A stretch of 64,000 nucleotides of DNA from Planctomycetota bacterium (GTDB lineage Bacteria; Planctomycetota; PLA2; JAEUHO01): positions 1-64,000 of the forward strand of contig JANQJW010000024.1 of the NCBI GenBank assembly GCA_028281445.1, written 5' to 3'. Position numbers and translations under genes: made by a program. Of this stretch, positions 34,001 to 42,512 are shown piece after piece. The stretch's first letter is position 1; each line of letters begins with the position of its first letter. A model generated the notes under the pieces. That model was not told the DNA's origin and did no database searches. It worked only from the letters and a program-made list of their open reading frames with translations.

Positions 34001-34684
34001 AACGCACTGATCGACGACGTCAAGGCGCACATCGACGGGACGCCGGTGGAGCCGCGCGAAGACGACGCGTGGGTGTTCGACGATCGTGCGCCATGTCGCG
34101 CGGAGGGCACGGCGCCTGTGGCCGACGAGCTCAAGGCGTTCCTTGAGGCGCTGGGGGTGAAGGCGCATCGGATCGAACGCATGACGGGCAAGCGGCTCGT
34201 CGACGCGTCGCAGCGCGAAGATGTCGCCGATGCGGTCGTGGCGGAGCTGCCGAAGACGTCGGCGCAAGATCTGCATGACGTGAAGGCGCTGCTCGCCTGC
34301 GTGCGGTTCGCGCTCGACGAGAGCGACGGAGAGCTTCGGGCGCTCTTCGGCAGCGACGATCCCGCTGTGTTCGCCGCGGCCTTGATCGAGGTCGGGTGGT
34401 GGGGGCTGCTGGAGAGGCACTTCCCCGACGTGGTGAAGACGGCGCACGGGCACAAGCTCGCTCGTGTTCGTGCTGCGCTCGCCACAGCGGCTTCAAAGTA
34501 CGGCGCGCCGGGCGTGCTGCGCTACGTCGTCGATCTCCTCATGGATGTCGACGAGGACGTGCGCAGTGAGGCATGGAGCGTCTTCCTGACGCACCGCCCG
34601 GATGCGATCCAGGGCTACGACCCGAAGGCGTCGGCGGACCAGCGCAAGCCGGTCTACGAGGCGCTGAAGAAGGCGCTGCCGTAG
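31064..34684 (+). CDS. Fused membrane / spermidine synthase-like protein
   Basis: A 1206-residue protein. Residues ~14-470 hold about 12-14 membrane helices and begin with the motif SGAAALAYEVAWSR typical of membrane-fused spermidine synthase-like proteins. Residues ~530-720 are a spermidine synthase/methyltransferase fold: VIAFGTGTTAGAVA for nucleotide binding, then VVEVSG, VRDDGRNAL and GGVLCQWVP. The C-terminal ~450 residues are helical and end with HEAT-like repeats. Aminopropyl transfer is not certain: the DxEP-like catalytic signature appears as LEPLMPYS. Starts at ATG 31064, within the rpsU terminator hairpin region. Confidence 0.85.
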   Translation: MRAETEGPELSKTARALLVLAFFLSGAAALAYEVAWSRALLLLLGSTAAASAVVLGVFVGALGLGARWGGRLADRSTRPLLLYGVFEIGAAAWALLAAPLVGLLHAPYLAVAPGMPGWLQMVLRVFVAVLVVAPPAFLLGATLPAMVRQWVRRTGETGRQTAWLYGVNTVGAVVGCLGAGFYGVAALGVNGMVLVAAAVGAAVGLVAILAAWRGNPVTADEAPAKSQLGGWAPEALTLAARTALLCGFIGLATEVLGFRILVFFLEGFTVTFAAMLGVFIAGLGLGSLLLGPALARTKKPARTLSALLLLQAATLLFGLYVVMPSLETWMHAIRDAAYEGARSSTDIAAGLRTSSLIGAGLLLIVPALLMGPTFALCVRWAELGGDTPGRAVGRIYLWNSLGSLLAPFLITFLFVPLFHVPGAWVAVTLLTVASGINLWLLPRWRTARVASLHLAASIGLILAVGVLWLDLPGTRPADLVESSVVLRGQKGRRLLRVSSDAVTTASVVETVEGERYLYTDDFAAAATGRHYRYMRMLGHLPCLLADKPRKAMVIAFGTGTTAGAVARHDEVEQIEVVEVSGAVLDLASYFIEANRNVLEDPRVVQVRDDGRNALLLHEPNLDVITLEPLMPYSPQGYPFYTREFYELARDRLTDGGVLCQWVPVHAMPVGLYTAFIHAFFEVFPDGSLWFFEQSTALIGRKGDRAPNLETVMRRMEAVADDLDDAGFETPALLHSGYVASGREVLDGKKPADFKRFIDRPMVDMDPFPEFEPTPRAPLNTPYLHQTVEYLGRLVEPETVPDAPWWFGGTDRTATRFALAGRAREAQADFLAVSLSGMKPSGETFTQMSEERLRALEDAVLAYQRALRDLPGERVLQWRRVRALRKIATTRAREMLAQAKAAGEAGKTSERIEFLQLAEQITRATMPPALFDPDPVTTRRTDMAALRAAILLRLGRCNSALKVLETSRVDLQDIRREGRLNALIDDVKAHIDGTPVEPREDDAWVFDDRAPCRAEGTAPVADELKAFLEALGVKAHRIERMTGKRLVDASQREDVADAVVAELPKTSAQDLHDVKALLACVRFALDESDGELRALFGSDDPAVFAAALIEVGWWGLLERHFPDVVKTAHGHKLARVRAALATAASKYGAPGVLRYVVDLLMDVDEDVRSEAWSVFLTHRPDAIQGYDPKASADQRKPVYEALKKALP
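31084..31122 (+). terminator. rpsU terminator-like hairpin inside the next coding start
   Basis: GCCCGAGCTGT (31084-31094) and ACAGCCCGGGC (31100-31110) pair with one mismatch around CGAAA, followed by TCTTCTCGTTTT. It overlaps codons ~7-20 of the 1206-residue gene. Confidence 0.6.
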
Positions 34685-34814
34685 GGACGAACCACCCAGC
34701 CTGCTTGCTGGCGCGATCGGACAGCAGGTTGGCGCACGTTGCTAATGCCGGCACGCCGATCTGCTCTATCGTCGCTGCAACAGAAACGGCCCCGTCAGGC
34801 GTACAGGAGGGACT

Positions 34815-35261
34815 GTGAAGCATGTCTCCATGTTGGTCTCGTATCTCATTCTTCTCGCATCCGGCGTGATGTTCGGCTGGGGGCTCCTGGGGCTGTTGGA
34901 GTACTTGTTCGGGTTCGCGCCGCTGATGCCGCTGCAGAACCCGAACTTCCCTCCCGGTACGCAGTTGATCCACTGGATCGTGATTCTCGCCTCGGGCAGC
35001 GTGTACCTGATCGGCTACATCACGAGATGGAAGCACACGCCCTTCGCCATGGTCGTCATGTTCGCGATGCTGACGACGCTGTGCGCCGTGGAGACCTTTG
35101 ACTTCATGACGAGGCCCGATCGCTATGGCGCGTACGCACGCGAAGTGACCTACTACGTGCTCATGTCCGTGTTCCTGCTGCGCTCGAAGCGCATGCACGC
35201 ACACTTCCGCCGCGACGACGAGGATGCGACCGAGGGCAACGAATCGAAGGCGCTGGCGTAG
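34815..35261 (+). CDS. Hypothetical four-helix membrane protein
   Basis: A 148-residue protein with four hydrophobic segments (about residues 5-30, 52-70, 74-93 and 110-124) and a charged tail HFRRDDEDATEGNES. The start is GTG 34815, 6 bases after AGGAGG. It lies 130 bases after the spermidine-synthase-like gene on the same strand. No family is recognised. Its TAG stop is formed by the first bases of a REP element, so the last residues may have been set by the REP insertion. Confidence 0.75.
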   Translation: MKHVSMLVSYLILLASGVMFGWGLLGLLEYLFGFAPLMPLQNPNFPPGTQLIHWIVILASGSVYLIGYITRWKHTPFAMVVMFAMLTTLCAVETFDFMTRPDRYGAYAREVTYYVLMSVFLLRSKRMHAHFRRDDEDATEGNESKALA

Positions 35262-35569
35262 GGGCGACCTTTGTGGTCGCCCCGCGACGCGTTCGGCGCA
35301 TCACATCGGTCCCTGTCCGGGCGGCCCTTGTGGCGGCCTTGTCCTGGCGCACGCGCCTCCCCCCCCTCCCGCACGTCGCCGGCAACTCGTCTGGCGATCT
35401 GCATCGCGGCGGCGAGTTCCCTCGCTCCCTCCGCTTCCGTCCGCGACAGGCGATCGATACGTTCCTGCGCCCGTCAACGCCGTCGGGGGGCGGGCACAAG
35501 GACCGCCCCTACAGGGGTTTACCGACGGCGCGGAATCGCTGATGGGGCGACCACAAGGGTCGCCCCTAC
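35258..35569. repeat. REP-like cluster between a membrane protein gene and pntB
   Basis: The left end is GTAGGGGCGACC-TTTGTGG-TCGCCCC and the right end its inverted form ending CGCCCCTAC. Between are a GGGCGGCCCTTGTGGCGGCC copy, a GGGCGGGCACAAGGACCGCCCCTAC copy and about 160 bases of unrelated sequence (35335-35495). No gene is supported inside. Confidence 0.85.
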
Positions 35570-35596
35570 AGGTTTGACGGCGAAGCCGTCAAACCT
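35570..35596 (-). terminator. Perfect hairpin spanning the pntB stop codon
   Basis: AGGTTTGACGGC (35570-35581) is the exact inverted copy of GCCGTCAAACCT (35585-35596), with a 3-base loop. The pntB TGA lies in the right arm. The hairpin abuts the REP cluster. No T-run follows on the minus strand. Confidence 0.55.
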
Positions 35597-37190
35597 CCTT
35601 CACCGCCTCGATGATCTCGACAAAGGCCTTCTTGCCGTCGTTGAAGAACATCAATGCGTTCTCCATCGCGAAGAGCGGGTTGGGGATGCCGGCGAACCCG
35701 GGGCTCAGCGAGCGCTTGATCACGATCACCGTGCGCGCCTTGTCGACGTCGATGATCGGCATCCCCGCGATGGGGCTGGTCGGATCGGTACGCGCGACCG
35801 GGTTCACCACGTCGTTGGCGCCGACGACGATGCACACATCGACAGTGTTCATCGTCGAGTTGGCCTCGTCCATCTCCTTGAGCTCTTCGTAGGGCACGTT
35901 GGCTTCGGCCAGCAAGACGTTCATGTGACCGGGCATGCGGCCCGCAACCGGGTGCACGGCGTACTCGACCTCTGCACCGAACTTCTCTTCCAGCAGGTTC
36001 GCGAGATCGCGGACCGTGTGCTGCGCCTGAGCAACGGCCATGCCGTACCCGGGCACGATGCTGACGCGTTGCGCGGTTTCGAGCATCATCGCGATTTCGT
36101 CCGCGCTCGTGCTCTTGACCGTCTTGTAGACCTCGTCGGCATCCGGCGTGTCGGCCGTGGGGCCCATCGTGGCGAACATCACATTGGCCAGCGAACGGTT
36201 CATCGCCTTGCACATGATCTTCGTGAGGATGATGCCCGAGGCGCCGACCAGTGCGCCCGAGATGATCAGCGCGTTGTTGTTGATCACGAAGCCGGTGGCC
36301 GCCGCGGCCAGGCCGGAGTAGCTGTTCAGCAGCGCGATCACGACGGGCATGTCCGCGCCGCCGATGGAGAAGGTGAGCGTCACGCCGAGCAGGCCCGAGA
36401 CCGCAACAAGCGCCCAGAAGACTTGCTGGTTGTGTTCGTTGATCACCGTGTTGTCGCCGGCGTTCATGACGACGAGCACGGCCATGACGAGCGCGCCGAA
36501 GAAGGCGATCGCCTTCAGCGCGTTGAGGCCCGGGAAGGTGTCCTTCTTGGACAGCAGCACGACAGCCATCAGCACGGCACACGCCACGCAGACGAGCGTC
36601 CACGGTGCGAAGTCGTTCACGAAAGCGAAGTAGCCGGCGCCGACGATCATGAGCACGTTCCAGCCGTGCTTGATGACCTTCTGCCACGTGTAGAGCTTCC
36701 ACTTGACGGCGAGGAACTCGGCCAGCTTGCCGAACGCGACGTAGCTGCCGAACAGCGTGACCGACCCGATGAGGGCGGAAGCAACGGTGGCGATCTTCAT
36801 CTGGCCGGGGTTGGCGACCATGGCGTAGTCGGTGCCGGCGGCCTCGACGATCGCCGCAGCCGCAACGAGCACGGAGGCTGCGCCGCCGAAGCCGTTGAAG
36901 AGGCCGACGAGCTCGGGCATCCGCGTCATCGGGATCTTGAGCGCGGCGAAGGTGCCGATGGCGGCGCCGATGCCCATGCCGATCAGGATGAAGTCCCAGC
37001 CGATGGCCGTGCCGCCGTACTTCTCCCACTCGGGGCTGAGCAGCGTGGCCACGACGGCGATGAGCATGCCCAGTGCGCCGGCGCGGTTGCCGCGCACGGC
37101 CGTACGCGGGTGTGCGAGCCACTTGAGGTCGAAGACGAACAGGATCGCCGCGATGAGGTAGGCGACGTTGACGACGTTCTGGTTCAGCAT
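35589..37190 (-). CDS. pntB: NAD(P) transhydrogenase subunit beta
   Basis: A 533-residue protein. About nine membrane helices fill residues 1-~320, and the C-terminal domain (~350-533) is the NADP(H)-binding domain III with PGYGMAVAQAQ, HPVAGRMPGHMNVLLAEANV and VVGANDVVNPVAR, all family hallmarks. With PntAA and PntAB it transfers hydride between NADH and NADP using the proton gradient. ATG 37190 lies 5 bases after the pntAB stop. It ends in a perfect hairpin adjoining a REP cluster. Confidence 0.96.
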   Translation of the reverse strand: MLNQNVVNVAYLIAAILFVFDLKWLAHPRTAVRGNRAGALGMLIAVVATLLSPEWEKYGGTAIGWDFILIGMGIGAAIGTFAALKIPMTRMPELVGLFNGFGGAASVLVAAAAIVEAAGTDYAMVANPGQMKIATVASALIGSVTLFGSYVAFGKLAEFLAVKWKLYTWQKVIKHGWNVLMIVGAGYFAFVNDFAPWTLVCVACAVLMAVVLLSKKDTFPGLNALKAIAFFGALVMAVLVVMNAGDNTVINEHNQQVFWALVAVSGLLGVTLTFSIGGADMPVVIALLNSYSGLAAAATGFVINNNALIISGALVGASGIILTKIMCKAMNRSLANVMFATMGPTADTPDADEVYKTVKSTSADEIAMMLETAQRVSIVPGYGMAVAQAQHTVRDLANLLEEKFGAEVEYAVHPVAGRMPGHMNVLLAEANVPYEELKEMDEANSTMNTVDVCIVVGANDVVNPVARTDPTSPIAGMPIIDVDKARTVIVIKRSLSPGFAGIPNPLFAMENALMFFNDGKKAFVEIIEAVKEV

Positions 37191-37194
37191 CGCT

Positions 37195-37482
37195 CTACTT
37201 CTTCCGGAACATCTTGAGCATGCGGTCGGTGACGAGGAAGCCGCCGACCACGTTGATCGTCGCGAAGATCACGGCCACCATGCCGAGCACACGGGCGAGC
37301 TGGGGGTAGGTGTCGCCCAGCATCCCGGCGGCGAGCAGCGCACCGATGATCGTGATTCCGCTGATGGCGTTGGAGCCGGACATGAGCGGCGTGTGCAGCG
37401 TGGGCGGCACCTTCGTGATGATCTCGAACCCGACGAAGATCGCCAGGACGAAGATCGTCAGCAGCATGATGAGGAGTTCCAT
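37195..37482 (-). CDS. pntAB: NAD(P) transhydrogenase alpha subunit, membrane part
   Basis: A 95-residue protein with three membrane helices, containing GFEIITKVPPTLHTPLMSG and SNAISGITIIGALLAAG, typical of the alpha-2 subunit (domain II) of split transhydrogenases. The ATG overlaps the pntAA stop by one base, so translation is coupled. It forms the proton channel with PntB. Confidence 0.95.
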   Translation of the reverse strand: MELLIMLLTIFVLAIFVGFEIITKVPPTLHTPLMSGSNAISGITIIGALLAAGMLGDTYPQLARVLGMVAVIFATINVVGGFLVTDRMLKMFRKK

Positions 37483-38657
37483 CAGTTTGCTCCCTCAACG
37501 GCGCCGAGCGCCTCCTTGACGGCTTCGTGCACGACCTCGCCATCCTTCGTCATCCAGGTGCCGGCGAGGATGTCGTCCTCTTGTTCGATGTCGAACTCGT
37601 TCTTCCGCTCGCGGTCCTTCGAGAGCATGTTCACGAGGAAGTTGAACACGTTCTTCGAGTACATCTGCGATGCGTGGAACGGCAGCGTCGCCGGCACGTT
37701 CGTCGGCCCGAGGATCGTCACGCCGTGGGCTTCGACGACCTCGTCCGCCTTCGTCAGCTCGCAGTTGCCGCCGCGCTCTGCGGCGAGGTCCACGATGACC
37801 GAGCCGGGCGCCATGCCCTTGACCATCTCTTCGGTGACCAGGATGGGCGCCTTCTTGCCGGGCACCGCCGCCGTCGTGATGACGACGTCGCTCTCCGCGA
37901 TCACCTTTGTCATCAGTTCGCGCTGGCGGCGGTAGAAGTCCTCGTCCATCTCCTTGGCGTAGCCGCCTTCGCCTTCACCGCTCTCGAGGTCCATCTCGAC
38001 GAACTTCGCGCCGAGGCTCTCGATCTCCTCCTTCACGGCCGGACGAATGTCGTAGGCGCTCACGATGGCACCCAGGCGCTTGGCGGTCGCGATCGCCTGG
38101 AGGCCCGCCACGCCCGCGCCCATGACGAAAACCTTGGCCGGTGCGACCGTGCCCGCCGCCGTCATGAACATCGGGAAGAACTTCGGTAGACGCTCGGCGG
38201 CCCAGAGCACGGCGCGGTACCCGGCGACCGTCGCCATCGAAGAGAGGATGTCCATCGCCTGCGCACGCGTGGTGCGAGGGATGAGTTCGAGACCGAACGC
38301 GTTGACCCTCTTGATCGCGACCTTGGCGACGAGGTCGGGGCGGCCGAGCGGCTCGGCGGCGCCGACCAGGATCTGGCCTTCGCGCATCATCGCGAAGTCG
38401 TCTTCGCAGCAGTCGGGATTGGCGCCGCACGTGCGCACCTGCGCGATGATGTCGGCCTTGTCGAACACGTCCTTGCGCGTTGCGACGACCTCGGCGCCCT
38501 TTCCTTCGTAGACCGCGTCGGCGTAGCCGGCTTCGGCGCCGGCACCCGCCTCGACGACGACCTCGAAGCCGCGCTTCACGAGCTGCGGAATGTGATCCGG
38601 GACGACCGCGACGCGTCGTTCCCCCGGAAAGGTCTCCTTGACGACACCGACCTTCAT
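37482..38657 (-). CDS. pntAA: NAD(P) transhydrogenase alpha subunit, NAD-binding part
   Basis: A 391-residue soluble domain I protein, related to alanine dehydrogenase. It starts MKVGVVKETFPGERRVA, has MATVAGYRAVLWAAERLPKF, the NAD motif VMGAGVAGLQAIATAKRLGA, and VIVDLAAERGGNCELT. ATG 38657 has GGAGC upstream; a longer frame of 173 codons upstream is rejected because the family N-terminus begins here. First gene of the pntAA-pntAB-pntB operon. Confidence 0.96.
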   Translation of the reverse strand: MKVGVVKETFPGERRVAVVPDHIPQLVKRGFEVVVEAGAGAEAGYADAVYEGKGAEVVATRKDVFDKADIIAQVRTCGANPDCCEDDFAMMREGQILVGAAEPLGRPDLVAKVAIKRVNAFGLELIPRTTRAQAMDILSSMATVAGYRAVLWAAERLPKFFPMFMTAAGTVAPAKVFVMGAGVAGLQAIATAKRLGAIVSAYDIRPAVKEEIESLGAKFVEMDLESGEGEGGYAKEMDEDFYRRQRELMTKVIAESDVVITTAAVPGKKAPILVTEEMVKGMAPGSVIVDLAAERGGNCELTKADEVVEAHGVTILGPTNVPATLPFHASQMYSKNVFNFLVNMLSKDRERKNEFDIEQEDDILAGTWMTKDGEVVHEAVKEALGAVEGAN

Positions 38658-38805
38658 CGTGGTTCGCTCCTTGGGCCGTAAACCGCGGAAGAACCCGGGG
38701 TTGTACCCGCGAAAGCGGCAGCCTCGAAGGTCTGCCGGACGCGTGTCGCCGCCGTGACCCGCTGCGCTGCTCAGCGTTCTAGGATCGGAGGCAGGAGACG
38801 TGGCA

Positions 38806-41800
38806 ATGGCACGATGGGTGGCACTGGGATTCGTGGTTCTCGGCCTCGCAGGCGGGGTCATCTGGTGGCTGCAGGAACCGCCGGCCGACGACGTGAGTGA
38901 GGTTCCCCACCTCCCCGGGGACGAGGGGGGGCCCGAGAAGACAGAGGCCTCGCCGGCTCTCAAGACAACCGAACGCACGGAGCCGGACACGGTAGAGGCG
39001 AAGGCCAAGCCGCCGTTGCCCGACGAGGCCGTGCGCGTCTTCGGCAAGGCCATACTCCCGGACAAGTCGCCGGCCCGCGGTGCGCAGATCGACGTCATGG
39101 TGCTCGCCGATTCGATCGCGAGCACGACGACGGGCGACGACGGCAGCTTCGAGATGATCGTGACCCGCGAGGCCATGGGCGTCGCCTACACCGCGCAGCT
39201 GCGCGCGCAGACGGACGGCCACGGCCTGCTCAAGTCCTTCGCGATGCGCATGAACGAGGCGTGGCCGAACCAGAAGCCCATCGATCCGGAGATCGACATG
39301 GGCGCCCTCACCCTCCAGGCCGGCGAGAACATCGACGTGCGTGCCGTCCTGCCGACCGGCGGTGAGGGCCCCGCGACGATCTGGTTCATCACCGCCGAGG
39401 GCAGGGGCGGCGGCTCGCTCTTTGCAACGATCGAGTGCGATCCCGGCAGCATCGCGTCTTCGCCTGCCTTGCCGCCCGGAACGTGGCGCGTGCTGGCCAC
39501 GGCCAAGGGCGCAGGTCGCGGGCAGGTGTTCGTGAAGATCCCGCAGGAGAAGCGGGAGGTCGTCGAGGTCGACATGCCCGACGAGCGCACCGGCGTGCTC
39601 GCAGTCGTCGATGGTGCGACGGACGCACCCGTCGAGGGTGCGACTGTCTTCGTGCGCGAGTTCGTACAAGCCCCGACGGGGAACTTCTCCTCGGGCCTGA
39701 TCCCGCCGCCGGATCCGATCGCGACGGACGCCAACGGACAGATCGTGTTCCGCGGCCTCAACAAGCTCAGCAGCCTGACGATCTTCGTGGAGGCCGAGGG
39801 CTACCCGAGCGTGGCGAACCGCTACGGCCTCAAGGCAGCCGCACAGGGCAACCTGCGCCGGTCCGATACCGAGGTCACGATCAAGCTCTTCAAGCCGCGC
39901 ACGATCACGTGGCCGATTGCCGCCGACGGAGCACCGCCTGACGGCGCGACGATCTCACTGCGCGCCGAGACGGCCTACGACAAGGGCAAGATGCCGGAGG
40001 GCGGCGGCGTTATCGAAGGCGGTCGTCTGGTCGTGCCCGACTGGCCGGCGGGCCATGCGCGCGGCCTGGCCGTGGCACCGGACGGCTCCATGGCCCGCCT
40101 TCACTGCCTGGCGGGACAGACCGAGGGCAAGGAGATCACGTTCGTACCTGCGCGCGCGATCGACGTGACGCTCCGCTACGACGACGGCAAGCCCGCCTCC
40201 GGTCTCTACGTGCATGTCGCGAACCAGGGCAACAACCCGATCGGTACGCCCGCGAAGACCGACGCGCAGGGCAAGGCCCGCATCGAGAATCTCTTCGGCG
40301 GCACGTGGTCGCGGCTCGAAGTGCGCGTGAGCGACTCCGAGCGTCCGTGGGGCGGGATGAACATCGCCACCGTCGATCTCACGAAGGGCGACGCGGCGGT
40401 CGAGGGCACCGTGCGCCGGGCCATTCGCATCACGTTGCGCGTCCGCATCAACGGGAAGGCGGAACTGCCAGAGATCACAGAGAAGCTGCCCACGGGCGGC
40501 ATCGGCGTCCGCATGTCCGGGGCCTTCCCGGCCAAGTTCGACGTAGACGAGGACAAGGCCGAGATCGCGTTTGACTGGCGGCCGCCGACAGGTGCCAAGG
40601 AGATCTGGATCAACGTCACGAAGCAGGGCTACCTGCCACACACCGAGAAGCGCCCCGTGCCCGACTCGGCAGAGCCGTGGTTCGTGGACGTGGAGCTGAA
40701 GACCGCCGGCTCGATCGTGGTCGAGGGCAAGCCGCCCAAGGACAACCGCCGCCAGCGCATCAACGTGCACCGCTGGGACCCCGAGAAGAAGCGTTGGGCA
40801 GCCCAGCACCTGCAGATGATGGCGATGGGCGGCTACGCGCGCTTCGACGCGAACGGCAAGTGCGTCCTGCAACCGCTCGAGACCGGCCGCTACCGCGTGG
40901 TGGATGTCGCGAACTTCGTCGAGTCGGAGCCGGTCGAGGTCGTCGCAGGCGGGGAACCGCCGCGCGCCATGCTCGATGCCAGCAAGGCGGGCCATGTGTG
41001 CGGCAGGGTGCAGGTGCCCGATGGCGTCGATCCCGTGACCGTGTCGATCAAGACGAAGGGCGGCCCCGACTTCGGGAATCCGTTCCAGATGCGCAGCACC
41101 TCCGGTCTCTCAGCCCAAGTGAACAAGGACGGCGAGTTCTGGCTGCGGGTGCCGGGCACGATGCCCATCGAGATCTGGGCCGAGGGATTGGGCCTCTCGC
41201 CGGCGCCCGAGGGCGGGCGCATGTCGGTCACGAAGCCCCAGGAGGGCGTCACACTCAAGGTCGTGCGCGGCGCGGTCGCGCGGGTGAAGTTCGCGCGCAA
41301 GCTATGGACGCGCATGAACCCCGGCCGGCCGCGCGCCATGAACGTCGGCTACTACAAGGGCAAGGTCGAAGACGAGCCCCACAAGATGGTCACCGGCAGG
41401 CTCGACGGCCCCGCCACGGAGCTGACCTTCGACATCCTGCCCGGCACGTGGACGCTGTGGCTCGACGCGTCCCCGTTCCGGCCGGTGGTCATGGAGAACG
41501 TGACACTCGCCAAGGAAGGCGACCAGGATCTCGGTACCGTCGAGGTCGACGAAGGCACCACCGTGCTCGTCGAGGTCAAGTTGAAGCGGGGCGCATCGAT
41601 GCCGCGGCTGTGGATCTTCGCCAACCACGAAGGGCAGCCGATGTATCACCGCCGCGGCGACAGCGGCAACGCCAACATCATCAAGATGATCGGCCTCGGA
41701 CCGGGGACGTTCATGCTGCGCGGCGGGTCGCATATGGGAGGCGGCGGCGGCGCGACGCTCAACGAGAAGATCGAGGGCGACGGCACGGGCGAGATCAAGC

Positions 41801-41823
41801 GCGTGATCGATCTCACGAAGTAG
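38806..41823 (+). CDS. Large exported carboxypeptidase-regulatory-like protein
   Basis: A 1005-residue protein. ATG 38806 is preferred to GTG 38800 because it is properly spaced from GGAG. Residues 3-20 (RWVALGFVVLGLAGGVIWW) are a signal or membrane anchor, followed by a Pro/Glu/Thr-rich linker. The rest is built of repeated beta-sandwich units with motifs such as VFGKAILPDKSPARGAQI, TTTGDDGSFEM and TDAQGKARIENL, as in carboxypeptidase regulatory-like (CarboxypepD_reg) or Cna-B folds. No catalytic motif is seen. The C-terminus is Gly-rich. It probably is a surface or periplasmic protein. It converges with, and overlaps by 11 bases, the esterase gene. Confidence 0.8.
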   Translation: MARWVALGFVVLGLAGGVIWWLQEPPADDVSEVPHLPGDEGGPEKTEASPALKTTERTEPDTVEAKAKPPLPDEAVRVFGKAILPDKSPARGAQIDVMVLADSIASTTTGDDGSFEMIVTREAMGVAYTAQLRAQTDGHGLLKSFAMRMNEAWPNQKPIDPEIDMGALTLQAGENIDVRAVLPTGGEGPATIWFITAEGRGGGSLFATIECDPGSIASSPALPPGTWRVLATAKGAGRGQVFVKIPQEKREVVEVDMPDERTGVLAVVDGATDAPVEGATVFVREFVQAPTGNFSSGLIPPPDPIATDANGQIVFRGLNKLSSLTIFVEAEGYPSVANRYGLKAAAQGNLRRSDTEVTIKLFKPRTITWPIAADGAPPDGATISLRAETAYDKGKMPEGGGVIEGGRLVVPDWPAGHARGLAVAPDGSMARLHCLAGQTEGKEITFVPARAIDVTLRYDDGKPASGLYVHVANQGNNPIGTPAKTDAQGKARIENLFGGTWSRLEVRVSDSERPWGGMNIATVDLTKGDAAVEGTVRRAIRITLRVRINGKAELPEITEKLPTGGIGVRMSGAFPAKFDVDEDKAEIAFDWRPPTGAKEIWINVTKQGYLPHTEKRPVPDSAEPWFVDVELKTAGSIVVEGKPPKDNRRQRINVHRWDPEKKRWAAQHLQMMAMGGYARFDANGKCVLQPLETGRYRVVDVANFVESEPVEVVAGGEPPRAMLDASKAGHVCGRVQVPDGVDPVTVSIKTKGGPDFGNPFQMRSTSGLSAQVNKDGEFWLRVPGTMPIEIWAEGLGLSPAPEGGRMSVTKPQEGVTLKVVRGAVARVKFARKLWTRMNPGRPRAMNVGYYKGKVEDEPHKMVTGRLDGPATELTFDILPGTWTLWLDASPFRPVVMENVTLAKEGDQDLGTVEVDEGTTVLVEVKLKRGASMPRLWIFANHEGQPMYHRRGDSGNANIIKMIGLGPGTFMLRGGSHMGGGGGATLNEKIEGDGTGEIKRVIDLTK

Positions 41824-42502
41824 CGAGACGGCGGCGCAGCCAGTCCGTGACGACGGGCTGCGCGGCCGGCATCAGGCCGTGTGCTTCGTCGAGCACGACG
41901 GACTCGGCGTCGACGCCGCCCGCTTCGAAGGCCGCGAGCAGCTCCGCGATGTAGGCGGGCGGATAGCTCGCGTCGTGGGTGCCCGTCACCCAGAGAACCG
42001 GGTGATCGGCCAGTGCCGAGAGACGCGGACGCCAGGACTGGGGCGCGCCGCCGGCGAGGCCGATCACGCCCGCCACGAGCTCGGGGTTCTCCACCGCGAA
42101 GTACGTCGCGACCGCCGCGCCCTGGCTGAAGCCCAGGGCGAACGTGCGTGCGGGATCGATGGCGTGCCGCTCGGCTGCGAGATCCAAGGCCTTGCCGATC
42201 AACGCGCAGTTGCGCGCTTCGGCTGCGTCCCGATCGGGGTCCGCGATCCAGCCGTATCCCACGCCGCCCAGGCGCGCGCCGCCCTTCGTCGACGGGCGCC
42301 GATACCAGGCCGAGGGCCCTTCCGGCGCGACGATCACCGCGCCCGGTGCGACAGCCTTCGCGTAGTCGGCCATGTCCTCCGGCGGCATGCCGTAGCCGTG
42401 GACCGCAATGAGCGCGGGCGCGGGGCCGTCCGGCACGTCATCGGGAACGTGGACGCGGGCGTAGCCCGTCATCTCCACGGGGATCGGGATGCGCTCGCCC
42501 AC
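41813..42502 (-). CDS. Phospholipase/carboxylesterase-type alpha/beta hydrolase
   Basis: A 229-residue hydrolase. The nucleophile elbow is ALGFSQGAAVA (GFSQG), with IAVHGYG as the oxyanion segment, an aspartate in VTGTHDASYP and a histidine in DEAHGLMPA, forming a Ser-Asp-His triad like that of Abhydrolase_2 esterases. The start is uncertain: GTG 42502 (VGERIPIPVEM) is chosen, being just after the rpiB stop; the frame continues upstream into rpiB. It is likely the last gene of a TsaC-phosphatase/rpiB operon. Confidence 0.82.
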   Translation of the reverse strand: MGERIPIPVEMTGYARVHVPDDVPDGPAPALIAVHGYGMPPEDMADYAKAVAPGAVIVAPEGPSAWYRRPSTKGGARLGGVGYGWIADPDRDAAEARNCALIGKALDLAAERHAIDPARTFALGFSQGAAVATYFAVENPELVAGVIGLAGGAPQSWRPRLSALADHPVLWVTGTHDASYPPAYIAELLAAFEAGGVDAESVVLDEAHGLMPAAQPVVTDWLRRRLATS

Positions 42503-42512
42503 GCGTTTCGTT

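Noticed and set aside
35271-37217. A 648-codon plus-strand frame across the REP cluster and pntB
   Set aside because: It is antisense to pntB and its first part is REP sequence; the encoded protein is low-complexity His/Arg/Asp.
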